From NCBI GenBank assembly GCA_965220365.1, contig OZ244823.1:3162001-3226000 (forward strand): 64,000 bases of DNA, written 5' to 3'. How positions within the stretch are numbered: position 1 is the first letter of the stretch; every line of letters starts with the position of its first letter. A model generated the notes under the pieces. That model ran no database searches and had not been told where the DNA came from. It saw only the letters and a list, made by a program, of their open reading frames with translations. Shown piece after piece: positions 36,656 through 45,591 of the stretch. Source of the stretch: Bin80 sp965220365 (lineage in GTDB: Bacteria; Bacteroidota; Rhodothermia; Rhodothermales; Bin80). Made by a program: the position numbers and the translations under genes.

Positions 36656-37105
36656 CTAGCTGGATTCTTCTGGAGACACACGAACGCCGACTGCACTCAT
36701 AGAGAGCACCGGACTCGCCCCCGGTGCATCTTCCTGGTAATGCGCTTCTGCCTCCTCTTCTGGAATCAAGATGGTCCCCAAGACGATAGCATGGCGACCG
36801 CTGATGTCCTTTGGTACAGTGAACTTGTACCCGCCGTCCTTATCCATCTCGGCATGAACACGCAGCCCCCCTTCCGTATCTATACTTCGGAGCATCAGCC
36901 AGCATCCATCCATCTGACAGACTTCATGTACAGTCCCTGCAACCGCCACATTCTTTCCAGTATAGTGTTGCGGCTCCGATACGACAGCTTCCACCGGGAC
37001 TGCATCTGCAGCATCCGGTGCTAGTCCATAGACGGCATCGCTGATGGGCTCTGTACGATTACAGGCAATAAAAAAGATACAGACAAGAATCAGATTGTAT
37101 TTCAT
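36656..37105 (-). CDS. lipoprotein with DUF4920 domain, inside the nuo cluster
   Basis: 149 residues from the second ATG (start MKYNLILVCIFFIAC), chosen because it gives a compact lipoprotein signal with the lipobox ending at Cys15. The body has the DUF4920 pattern: VAGTVHEVCQMDGCWLML, then YKFTVPKDISGRHAIVLG. Function unknown; the cysteine pair in VCQMDGCW may bind metal. It sits between nuoF and nuoG, 16 nt below the nuoF stop and 7 nt above nuoG, so it is co-transcribed with complex I. Confidence 0.8.
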   Translation of the reverse strand: MKYNLILVCIFFIACNRTEPISDAVYGLAPDAADAVPVEAVVSEPQHYTGKNVAVAGTVHEVCQMDGCWLMLRSIDTEGGLRVHAEMDKDGGYKFTVPKDISGRHAIVLGTILIPEEEAEAHYQEDAPGASPVLSMSAVGVRVSPEESS

Positions 37106-37121
37106 GTAGCAATTATACTGT

Positions 37122-38411
37122 TTAGGCATTCACCGCCCAGACTGCCGGGCGACATCGACGTTCAAAATCTTCCCGGAAACGCTTGATCGTATTGCGCACC
37201 GGCCAGGCAGCCGCGTCCGCCAATGCACAAACGGTACGCCCCTCCATTTGATCACAGAGGTCAAGTAAAAGATCAAGATCCCGGAGATTTCCTTCACCAT
37301 CATCAATTCGGGTGATCAGATTCTCCATCCACCCTGTACCTTCTCTGCACGGAGTACACTGCCCGCAACTTTCATGGTGATAAAAGTGTGCGACCCGCCT
37401 GAGAAACGCAACCATATCCGTGTCCTCATCCAGAAACAGCATTCCGGCCGTCCCCAACATAGAGCCTGCTTCCCGCAGGCTCTCCACATCCATCGTAACC
37501 CCCTCAATCATATCTGCCCGAAGCACCGGTACAGATGCCCCGCCAGGCACGAGTGCTTTGAGCTTTTTATTCCCGCGCATCCCTCCAGCAATCTCGAGCA
37601 GGTCGGTAATGAGCATCCCTGTTGGATATTCATATACGCCCGGTCGATTCACATGCCCCGAAATCCCATAAAGCAGAGGCCCTGGGTTTTTCTCTGCACC
37701 AATTGCTGCAAACCAGTCTGCCCCCCGATCCAGGATGAGTGGGGCACAGGCTAACGTCTCCACATTGTTGATCGTGGTGGGATATCCCCAAATCCCTGAT
37801 TGTGCCGGAAACGGCGGCTTAATTCGGGGATAGGCCCGTTTCCCCTCAAGAGATTCCATCAGACTGGTTTCCTCACCACATATATAGGCACCTGCACCCT
37901 TATGAAGAATAATGTCTATGCTGTGCTTCGTCCCCAGCATATTTTTGCCTGCCAGTTTCGCATCATACACTTTTCCCAGCTCCCCCTCCATATGCGTGAT
38001 CCAACTTGCATACTCGCCTCGGATATACAGATAGCATGCTTTGATGGACATGGCATAGCAGGCAATCAGGATCCCCTCAAACAAGAGATGAGGGTTGTAC
38101 TCCATGAGTTGCCGATCCTTGAATGTCCCTGGTTCACTTTCATCTGCATTGCAACACAGATAGCGAGGCACCTCTGGCTTGACCGGGGGCATGAAACTCC
38201 ATTTGAGCCCCGTAGGGAACCCTGCTCCTCCCCTGCCACGCAGCCCGCTACGCTTCATCTCAGCCGTCACCTCCTGGGGCTCCAGCTCCTTGACGACCTT
38301 GTGCAGGGTCTCATACCCACCACCGGCACGATACACATCCAGGTGATGCAAATTTTTGACCGGAGGCAGAAGCACCCGCTCATAAGACTTCCAGTTCCCC
38401 GCCTTCGTCAT
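37122..38411 (-). CDS. nuoF: NADH-quinone oxidoreductase subunit F
   Basis: NADH-oxidising subunit with FMN and one [4Fe-4S] cluster. It is 429 residues. The NADH/FMN-binding motifs are GRGGAGFPTGLKW, CNADESEPGTFKDR and AGAYICGEETSLMES; the cluster motif is SCGQCTPCREG with a later Cys in RTVCALADA. Confidence 0.96.
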   Translation of the reverse strand: MTKAGNWKSYERVLLPPVKNLHHLDVYRAGGGYETLHKVVKELEPQEVTAEMKRSGLRGRGGAGFPTGLKWSFMPPVKPEVPRYLCCNADESEPGTFKDRQLMEYNPHLLFEGILIACYAMSIKACYLYIRGEYASWITHMEGELGKVYDAKLAGKNMLGTKHSIDIILHKGAGAYICGEETSLMESLEGKRAYPRIKPPFPAQSGIWGYPTTINNVETLACAPLILDRGADWFAAIGAEKNPGPLLYGISGHVNRPGVYEYPTGMLITDLLEIAGGMRGNKKLKALVPGGASVPVLRADMIEGVTMDVESLREAGSMLGTAGMLFLDEDTDMVAFLRRVAHFYHHESCGQCTPCREGTGWMENLITRIDDGEGNLRDLDLLLDLCDQMEGRTVCALADAAAWPVRNTIKRFREDFERRCRPAVWAVNA

Positions 38412-38471
38412 AATACGTCTCTCATTCTGTCCTGAAACAAGGCCTTTGAATACATGACAGTTTCAGGTGGA

Positions 38472-39146
38472 TTACTGAGTTCGTTCTGATCGTGGAGGGG
38501 TTACATAATTTTCCATCGATTCTGCATCGGTTCGTCTGTTTCCACCCATTTCATCTTCATCCTGCGGTAGTGTAACCGACACAAACGGCAACGACTTGCC
38601 AGCTTCGAGAGCCTCCAGTAATTCGTCGACTTTTTCAGGTGTCAAATTATGGGCATAAGGGCCATTATTAACCTGCATCATGGGAGCAGAACCACATGCA
38701 CCCAGACACTCCACCTCCTGCAAGGTATAACGACCACAGGCCGACGTATGCCCACGCTTTACTCCCAGCTTCTCTTCCAGGTAAACCAGGATATCGTAAC
38801 CCCCACAGAACTGACACGAAAAGCATGTACATACGTCCAGTACAAAAGTCCCTTTCTCCTCTTTGAAGTACTGCGTATAGAAGGTCGCAACCCCGTACAC
38901 CTGCGCATAAGGTAATGAGAGCTCGGCTGCAACCAGTTGTAAAACCTCTGGTGGCAGGAATCCGAATTTCTCCTGTGCAAGCCAAAGTGTCCACATTACC
39001 GCTCCATCCGAGGTGGGATACTGACGGACCCAACCTGCAACCCTGGCCTTTTCTTTCTCTGTAAAGGTGAGCTGTTCCTTGGAAAAATGTGGCTCTGGGT
39101 TCGGATCCGGGAGTGCAACCACCGGATTACGAATAAAATCTGCCAT
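38472..39146 (-). CDS. nuoE: NADH-quinone oxidoreductase subunit E
   Basis: Thioredoxin-like [2Fe-2S] subunit that partners NuoF. It is 224 residues from the ATG at 39146, which lies right after the nuoD stop; the upstream in-frame start at 39188 would lie inside nuoD. The cluster cysteines are in VCTCFSCQFCGG and VECLGACGSAPMMQ. The last 40 residues form an acidic, unstructured-looking tail (LPQDEDEMGGNRRTDAES) not usual for NuoE. A 60-nt gap separates it from nuoF. Confidence 0.93.
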   Translation of the reverse strand: MADFIRNPVVALPDPNPEPHFSKEQLTFTEKEKARVAGWVRQYPTSDGAVMWTLWLAQEKFGFLPPEVLQLVAAELSLPYAQVYGVATFYTQYFKEEKGTFVLDVCTCFSCQFCGGYDILVYLEEKLGVKRGHTSACGRYTLQEVECLGACGSAPMMQVNNGPYAHNLTPEKVDELLEALEAGKSLPFVSVTLPQDEDEMGGNRRTDAESMENYVTPPRSERTQ

Positions 39147-39147
39147 G

Positions 39148-40464
39148 CTACCTATCCGCCTCCCCCATAACTGGGTCAATTGAGCCAATCAGGACAACGA
39201 TATCGGCAACCGGGTGCCCCTCCATCATAGATTCCAAACCCTGCAAATTGGTGAAGGAGGGTGCATTCAGACGCGCACGCCACGGGCATCCGGTTCCATC
39301 ACTTTCAAGATAAAACCCCAATTCACCTTTCGGCGATTCGATCGCATGATAGGATACAGCCCCATTGGGAGGCGTAACCCCGGTCTCCGTGTACATAAAG
39401 TCATGTATCATCCCCTCCATGGAGTAATAAACTTCATCCTTGGACGGGTAAGCCTTCTTTGCATCATCAGTCCGGATTGGTCCTTCCGGCAATCGATCCA
39501 GACACTGGTTGATAATCTTGATACTTTCAAGCATTTCTTCCATGCGAATATGATAGCGTGCTAAACAATCCCCCTCTTCCCGGAGCGGGACAGTAAAGTC
39601 AACCTCGTCATATTTCAGATAGGGTTCAAAGATTCGGATGTCATAGGGTACTCCACTGCCTCGCAGATTCGGACCGGTGAGCCCGAGTTCAATTGCTTCC
39701 TCTTTGTTGATTACACCAACATCCTTATTTCGATCAATCCAGATACGGTTACGGTTGAGAAGTTTCTGCCAACCTTTGATAATTTCTTCGTAGCTGGTTG
39801 CAAAATCTTTGATCATTGTAATGGCAGTCGGACTTAGGTCCGTTGCCAATCCGCCAATACGGCTATGGGAGACCGTAAAGCGTGCACCGGACACTTCATC
39901 AAAGATATTGTAGAGATCCTCTCGTCCCTGGAAGGTCCAGAGAAAGACACTGACGGCCCCCGCATCCATCAACCCAACTCCCAACCACAACAGATGGGAG
40001 GAAATACGGGCCAGTTCACACATGATCATCCGGATCCATTGCGCACGATCGGGGACTTCAATGTTGGCAAGTTTTTCCACTGCCATACACCAGGCCACGT
40101 TATTCGCATAGGGAGCGAGATAATCCATGCGGTCTGTATAGGGCATGAACTCCTGATAGGTCTTGCTCTCTGCAAGTTTTTCAATCCCCCGGTGTAAATA
40201 CCCAATATCCAGTACACACTTCTCAATCCGCTCGCCATCGAGTTTCACAACGCATCGGAGCACGCCATGGGTGGCCGGATGCTGCGGTCCGATATTGAGA
40301 GTCATCTCATGCTCAAGCGCATCCTCTACACGCGAAACTTCGCCCCCCCGCTTTGTGCTCAGCCATGCATCCTTGCTCTCAAGTCGTTTGAGCAAGGTCT
40401 CGTTGTGTCTAGGCCAAAACGAGAAGATTGCCTCCCGGTCATGATAGGGGGTTGCTACTGACAT
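39148..40464 (-). CDS. nuoD: NADH-quinone oxidoreductase subunit D
   Basis: The 49-kDa subunit lining the quinone site. It is 438 residues. NIGPQHPATHGVLR with its conserved histidines, LDIGYLHRGIEKLAE, and the C-terminal IVVLIGSIDPVMGEADR are diagnostic. The N-terminal 50 residues (HDREAIFSFWPRHNETLLKR) are longer than usual. The start abuts the nuoC stop (TAG then ATG). Confidence 0.96.
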   Translation of the reverse strand: MSVATPYHDREAIFSFWPRHNETLLKRLESKDAWLSTKRGGEVSRVEDALEHEMTLNIGPQHPATHGVLRCVVKLDGERIEKCVLDIGYLHRGIEKLAESKTYQEFMPYTDRMDYLAPYANNVAWCMAVEKLANIEVPDRAQWIRMIMCELARISSHLLWLGVGLMDAGAVSVFLWTFQGREDLYNIFDEVSGARFTVSHSRIGGLATDLSPTAITMIKDFATSYEEIIKGWQKLLNRNRIWIDRNKDVGVINKEEAIELGLTGPNLRGSGVPYDIRIFEPYLKYDEVDFTVPLREEGDCLARYHIRMEEMLESIKIINQCLDRLPEGPIRTDDAKKAYPSKDEVYYSMEGMIHDFMYTETGVTPPNGAVSYHAIESPKGELGFYLESDGTGCPWRARLNAPSFTNLQGLESMMEGHPVADIVVLIGSIDPVMGEADR

Positions 40465-41121
40465 CTATTGCTCCTCTCCTTGGGGCTCTTGATAACTCTT
40501 GGCTGGACTGCCGCTATGGGCTGCCGCAAAGGGATCCATGGTCAATTCCCCTTCAGGGGTCCGTGGAGGGAGTGGCAGAGATCCGGGAATCCCAAGAAGT
40601 GGAAATTCCTTACGCTGAGGATGATACTCAAAATCTTCCGGCATATACATTCGCCGAAGATCGGGGTGTCCCTCAAAGCGAATCCCCAACATATCGTAGC
40701 ACTCACGCTCGTTCCAGTCTGCTGCCTTGAATAGACCGGTCAGCGACGGAACAACCGCATCTTCTTCGTCAACCAGCACCTTTAGTCGAAGGCGCTTATT
40801 CGTCTCGAGGTTAACCATGCAGTAGTACACCTCATAACGGGGCGCATCCTCACGAAAACGATCAACTCCAGCCAGATCTACCAAATAGGTGAAACCCAGT
40901 GTTTCCTTCAATGCAGTGCAAACCTGCAATAGGGACTCCCGCTTTACAAATGCCGTATACTCGCCCGCATACTCGGATACATCCGTGATTGACTCGGGGA
41001 ACTGCTTCTTGAGCGTCTCAATGGTTTCTACCACGTTGGTGGACGCCTTCTCGTGCACATTTTTTTCGTCCGCACGCGCCTCGCCAACGGGGGTAAAATG
41101 AAACTGAAGTGTCTCAGGCAT
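40465..41121 (-). CDS. nuoC: NADH-quinone oxidoreductase subunit C
   Basis: The 30-kDa subunit, separate from NuoD here (fused in E. coli). It is 218 residues with the signature ADWNERECYDMLGIRFEGHPDLRR and the following YMPEDFEYHPQRKEFPL. The start overlaps the nuoB end by 8 nt. Confidence 0.95.
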   Translation of the reverse strand: MPETLQFHFTPVGEARADEKNVHEKASTNVVETIETLKKQFPESITDVSEYAGEYTAFVKRESLLQVCTALKETLGFTYLVDLAGVDRFREDAPRYEVYYCMVNLETNKRLRLKVLVDEEDAVVPSLTGLFKAADWNERECYDMLGIRFEGHPDLRRMYMPEDFEYHPQRKEFPLLGIPGSLPLPPRTPEGELTMDPFAAAHSGSPAKSYQEPQGEEQ

Positions 41122-41686
41122 CCGCTAGGCTTGACGCATTCGAAGCTACCTTACGGCCATCTCCAGTCAAGATTTCCGGCTTGGCTGATTCCGCCGCTGA
41201 CTCTTTCGGTCCACTCGTATAGTCCTGGGTCACCGAGTATTCATTGCGAATTTTTTCCTGAATATCCATCAACGCATGAATGACCGCTTCCGGTCTGGGA
41301 GGGCAACCGGGGATGTACACATCAACCGGCATAAAATTGTCAATCCCCTGGACAACCCCATAACAACGATGCATACCCCCGCTGGATGCACATGCTCCCA
41401 TGGAAATGCACCATTTTGGATCAGCCATCTGATCCCAGACACGCCGTATGGCATGTGCCATCTTGTAACTGCACCATCCCGCGACGATCATCAGATCAGC
41501 CTGACGGGGAGAAAACCGCATTGCTTCGCTGCCAAACCTCCCAACATCGTATTTAGGACCTCCAAACGCCATCATCTCAATGGCACAACATGCGAGGCCC
41601 ATTGGCATCGGCATCAGCGAATTGGACCGTGCCCAGTTGACGACAGCATCAACCGTGGTCGTTAAGTATCCAGTCGTAGAATTCAT
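41114..41686 (-). CDS. nuoB: NADH-quinone oxidoreductase subunit B
   Basis: Carries cluster N2, which reduces quinone. It is 190 residues. The ligand cysteines are in GLACCAIEMM, SMGACASSGG and YIPGCPPRPEA. The acidic C-terminal tail after EKIRNEY is variable. Confidence 0.96.
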   Translation of the reverse strand: MNSTTGYLTTTVDAVVNWARSNSLMPMPMGLACCAIEMMAFGGPKYDVGRFGSEAMRFSPRQADLMIVAGWCSYKMAHAIRRVWDQMADPKWCISMGACASSGGMHRCYGVVQGIDNFMPVDVYIPGCPPRPEAVIHALMDIQEKIRNEYSVTQDYTSGPKESAAESAKPEILTGDGRKVASNASSLADA

Positions 41687-41734
41687 TGCATAAACACTAG
41701 TCCGATTTTATGAAAATCTGTGCGCTCTGTTTCG

Positions 41735-42106
41735 CTAATCAAACTCGAGTCCCCCCTTTTTGATGTCATATAATAGTCCCACTGCAAGAATGATGATAAA
41801 TATCGTCACGGCCGCAAGTACCCCCATCCCAATCCCTGCTTCCAGGAAGTGTCGATGGCTGATCGCCCACGGATACAGGAAGACGACTTCAACATCAAAT
41901 ACAATAAAGATCATCGCAACCAGATAGAACTTTACAGAAAACCGCTGATGCGCGGTCCCAATGGGATCCATCCCACTCTCATAGGCGCCGACCTTTACCC
42001 GATTCGGTCTCCGCGGACCAAGGAGTCGTTGAGCAAGAAGTAGTGTCAAAGCAAGGCCTGTCGCCAGCCCCAACATAATCAACAGTGCGGTGAATTCAGC
42101 ACTCAT
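41735..42106 (-). CDS. nuoA: NADH-quinone oxidoreductase subunit A
   Basis: Small three-helix membrane subunit and first gene of the cluster. It is 123 residues from the ATG at 42106 (MSAEFTALLIMLGLATGLAL). Motifs are YESGMDPIGTAHQRFSVKFYLVAMIFIVFDVE. The in-frame upstream start at 42175 would add 23 hydrophilic residues with no counterpart in the family. Confidence 0.93.
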   Translation of the reverse strand: MSAEFTALLIMLGLATGLALTLLLAQRLLGPRRPNRVKVGAYESGMDPIGTAHQRFSVKFYLVAMIFIVFDVEVVFLYPWAISHRHFLEAGIGMGVLAAVTIFIIILAVGLLYDIKKGGLEFD

Positions 42107-42621
42107 ATCAAATTGCCGATTTTCTACTATGAGCCATAAAAACTGTGTTCTGCGTGAAGATACACATTGCTGCACTCATCTCAACTGCTGAGAGATAATT
42201 CTCACAATTTTGAACTCCAGAAATGAGTCCGATGTATTGATTTTGGAATATGTCGAATTCCCGTTTCACGCTCTCTCAGCAGGATCATCGGATCTTTGCT
42301 CCACCTCCAATGCAGCACTGCGGCGATACAAGTATCATAAAACCTTAATCTGCCCATGCGTAGCGAGATAACCCGATCGAAATAGAACCTGTAATCATAA
42401 ATGATCCATGCTCTCACCCATACTCTGCCACTGCAGACTGCTGCGCGATTACTCTGCCGGAAAACACAGTTCCTTGGATCAAACCGCGGCTGCAGAACCA
42501 CTTTTTCTGGTCACATCACTCCCGGATTCCCCCTCCACGAATCCGTAGCTGTCACCATGAAATTGTACGCCGTAAGGAGAATTGGGGATGTGTATCCTCA
42601 AGTCCGTGTAATTCCCCGAAT
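42107..42621. other. intergenic between nuoA and the TonB-dependent receptors
   Basis: 515 nt with no convincing gene on either strand. It must hold the nuo promoter and the end of the receptor transcript. A short imperfect inverted repeat lies near 42185-42210 (CTGAGAGATAATTCTCA), possibly an operator or weak terminator. Confidence 0.45.
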
Positions 42622-45438
42622 TTACCTCCAGTCTGTGGTATAAGTCAGACGTGCACTCGCAACACGACCCAATCTAGGTGAACCGACAAACTCCCGGTGG
42701 TTGCTGTTGGCCGCATTATTGATGCCAAGGTCTACCCGAAGTGTCGGATTGATTTCATAACCAGCACCTAAATCCAAAACAAAATAGGATGGCACATTAC
42801 CGTCATAGGGCCCCGAAAGCATCCGAAATCCTTTTATGTAACGACCGGATGCATTCACACTGAACCCACTTTGATGCTCGTACTGCCCACCAAATTTAAA
42901 CTTTAAACTTGGTGCGTTCAGTGCAAGCACTTGGTCTACATGGTCCTCATTCAATTCTGTATGATCAAAAAAATCATCACTCACCCAAGACAGATTTCCG
43001 AACAAGGAGAGTGCACGGGTCGCAAGCACCTGCAAGGATATATCCGCCCCATAATACTGGATGTTTCCATAATTAGGATAGGCCAGCATGATCTCTGGTA
43101 ATTGACCGACTCCTGGATTATTCTCTCTGGGCTGCACAATTGCGATCGGTGTTGATGGACTTGGCAGATCACTGCCTGCGACATCTACCAGTAGTTGCGC
43201 AGCCTGCTCCGCGGTCAGCCCGAAGAGTCCGAGCGCACCCGCCAGTGTAGAATTATTCGCAATTCCTGTGGTAATATCCCGAACAAGATCCTGAGCTAAG
43301 TTCGGAACCAACACCAGTGGTGTACGCACTTGGAGGGAGCCTATGAAATTTTTCTTTGTCGCATAGTAGACATCCGCGGCAAACAATACCTTGTCCCCAA
43401 GAATTCCCTTGTAGCCCACCTCAAAGGCTTGAGCTATCGTCTGCTGAAGTGGATCCACATCCTGCAAATCTGTTACACCAAGATCTATACTAAGCGTGCT
43501 GAGATTTAATGCCCCCAGAACCCCTGGACTGAACCCCTCCACCACCGTTGTCGCGGGATTGAAGGCATCCTTCAGCGCTGCAACCAGTTGTAAAGGTACA
43601 TTCAGTCCGGCATTGGAGAGCATCAAGGCGAGGTCTTCATCGGGGATTGCAACTAGTCCCTGGTACATCAGCCCATAGACTACTCCCGTACTGATCCCCG
43701 CCGGGGTTGGAGCTCCCTCCGCCCCTGGTAATAGACTTGACGCAACAAGATCCGTTGAAGCACCCAATGCTAGATAATCTGGATTCCGCTCATAGGTAAA
43801 GCCGGTGGCCGCACCTCGCCCACGTACCTTAAGATTACCAGGTAGCACTGCAGCAACTATATCCAACCAGTTGCTGGTCGCCGAGGGTGATGAGAAACTA
43901 CGATTATAAGTTGCACGGAAACTTGAGTTTGGATTGGGCTTCACCACCAGTCCAACACGTGGAGAGGCCTGTACTTTGTCAACAACGTTATTGTAGTCTC
44001 CACGTAATGCCAGTGTTAATTCGATACGATTGGTGATTTTTGTCGTCGACTGCGCATATACCCCATATTCATCAATGTTATCATTATCCTCATTACGTCC
44101 CAAAACGGTTCCTTTTGTATCCGGGCGGGTCAACTCAAAATCCACTCCCATGATCAATGACTGGCGGGCACCAAATTGCATATCGTACTGGGCCTGCATC
44201 ACATATTCACGAGAGTGTTCGGTGACTGGCTCCCCCCCATACACATAGGAATCACCTGAATCATTGACGTTGACGAAAAATTGTGCAAAAAAGTTTTCGC
44301 TGGATAACCGTGCCTGGGTAAACGAATACCGATAATTCTCCCCTTGAATCGTTCCGATCCCACTTAACATTGCCCCCTTGAGTACACCGATTCCGCCGTT
44401 CAAGGACAATGTCGTCCCAGTTCCCAGGCGAAACGACAGATCCCCCGCAACAGTGTACTTGCTAACGTCAGTGTCTCGCTCGCCGTCCACGAAAAGCTGT
44501 ACTGCATCGTCTGGATCAGGACACTGATCAAATTTACTCGCTTCGAGAAGTGAAGGATCACAGCTCTGAAGAGCAAAATCCTTCGCAGTCGCATACGAAC
44601 CGGTTACTTTGACACCAATGCGATCAGTCAGTATCCTCGCAACCCGAGCTTGTACATTCATTTGAGATTGTTCTCCACCGCTGACCGAAACCGTAGCTCC
44701 TGGATGCGTAAAGGCGTCCTTGGTAATGTAATGAATGACTCCTGCATCTACGCCCGCACCATAGAGCGCAGATCCTGGGCCTCGTACAACTTCCACCCGA
44801 TCCAGATCTACTGAAATGTTGGGCATCAGGTTGTGCAGGTTTACTCCGATGGAAGGTGAGCCGGCATCACGATAATCTGTCAAGACCAACGTGGCTCCAG
44901 AGAATACATTACTGAATCCCCTCAGAACCACTTCATTCCGATCTATTCCGGTTTGAGCCATATCAAGTCCTGTGACGGTACGCAGTGACATAATTGTCGA
45001 AGGAACAACGGCACGCACAAGGTCCTCGGCCAGAATAACATCAATGGATGCGGGCGCGTCCAATACTTTCTCCTGCCGTCGACTGGCGGTAACCTGTATC
45101 TGTTCCAGATCTACCCCACTCACTAGACCCACATCAAGAGTATGCGTTTCTACCCCGGATAGATTGACTTCTATTTCAACGGACCTGTATCCCGTATAGG
45201 ACACCCGTATGACACCGGCTCCTTCCGGCAACCCCTCAAGTGTATACTGCCCAGTTTCATCGGTAGCTGTCCCTTGCCCGGAGCCGACATGAACTACATT
45301 CGCCCCGAATAGCGGAAGGCTTGTCTGCGAATCTGTGACGATGCCGACCACCGAAGCCGATTGAGCATAAACCCAACTGGAAGACGCAAATAACAGCAAG
45401 AATAAAACGATACCAAAGATTTTTTTTGTAGTACACAT
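42622..45438 (-). CDS. TonB-dependent outer-membrane receptor with carboxypeptidase-regulatory-like N-domain (copy 1)
   Basis: A 938-residue outer-membrane transporter. Signal peptide is MCTTKKIFGIVLFLLLFASSSW...YAQ (about 1-25). Then come a CarboxypepD_reg-like domain (VVGIVTDSQTSLPLFGANV, about 30-115), the plug (KVLDAPASIDVI to VEVVRGPGSALYGAG, about 120-240) and the barrel. It ends RVASARLTYTTDWR. The substrate is not readable. About 60% identical by eye to the next gene upstream, including a shared barrel insert (GVVYGLMYQGLVAIPDEDLA). Energised by a TonB protein such as the one at 30134. Confidence 0.9.
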   Translation of the reverse strand: MCTTKKIFGIVLFLLLFASSSWVYAQSASVVGIVTDSQTSLPLFGANVVHVGSGQGTATDETGQYTLEGLPEGAGVIRVSYTGYRSVEIEVNLSGVETHTLDVGLVSGVDLEQIQVTASRRQEKVLDAPASIDVILAEDLVRAVVPSTIMSLRTVTGLDMAQTGIDRNEVVLRGFSNVFSGATLVLTDYRDAGSPSIGVNLHNLMPNISVDLDRVEVVRGPGSALYGAGVDAGVIHYITKDAFTHPGATVSVSGGEQSQMNVQARVARILTDRIGVKVTGSYATAKDFALQSCDPSLLEASKFDQCPDPDDAVQLFVDGERDTDVSKYTVAGDLSFRLGTGTTLSLNGGIGVLKGAMLSGIGTIQGENYRYSFTQARLSSENFFAQFFVNVNDSGDSYVYGGEPVTEHSREYVMQAQYDMQFGARQSLIMGVDFELTRPDTKGTVLGRNEDNDNIDEYGVYAQSTTKITNRIELTLALRGDYNNVVDKVQASPRVGLVVKPNPNSSFRATYNRSFSSPSATSNWLDIVAAVLPGNLKVRGRGAATGFTYERNPDYLALGASTDLVASSLLPGAEGAPTPAGISTGVVYGLMYQGLVAIPDEDLALMLSNAGLNVPLQLVAALKDAFNPATTVVEGFSPGVLGALNLSTLSIDLGVTDLQDVDPLQQTIAQAFEVGYKGILGDKVLFAADVYYATKKNFIGSLQVRTPLVLVPNLAQDLVRDITTGIANNSTLAGALGLFGLTAEQAAQLLVDVAGSDLPSPSTPIAIVQPRENNPGVGQLPEIMLAYPNYGNIQYYGADISLQVLATRALSLFGNLSWVSDDFFDHTELNEDHVDQVLALNAPSLKFKFGGQYEHQSGFSVNASGRYIKGFRMLSGPYDGNVPSYFVLDLGAGYEINPTLRVDLGINNAANSNHREFVGSPRLGRVASARLTYTTDWR

Positions 45439-45591
45439 TTGTCTGGATTTTATGAATGTTCGAGACGATTACGTGCAGATCGTATGTACCGGAATCAGCC
45501 CCACCTATCCCTCTACAACTTCCACCATTGTTATGCCTGAATCCATTATTCTCCAATTTAACAAATAGAACTATAAGCTTACCCACTCTCT

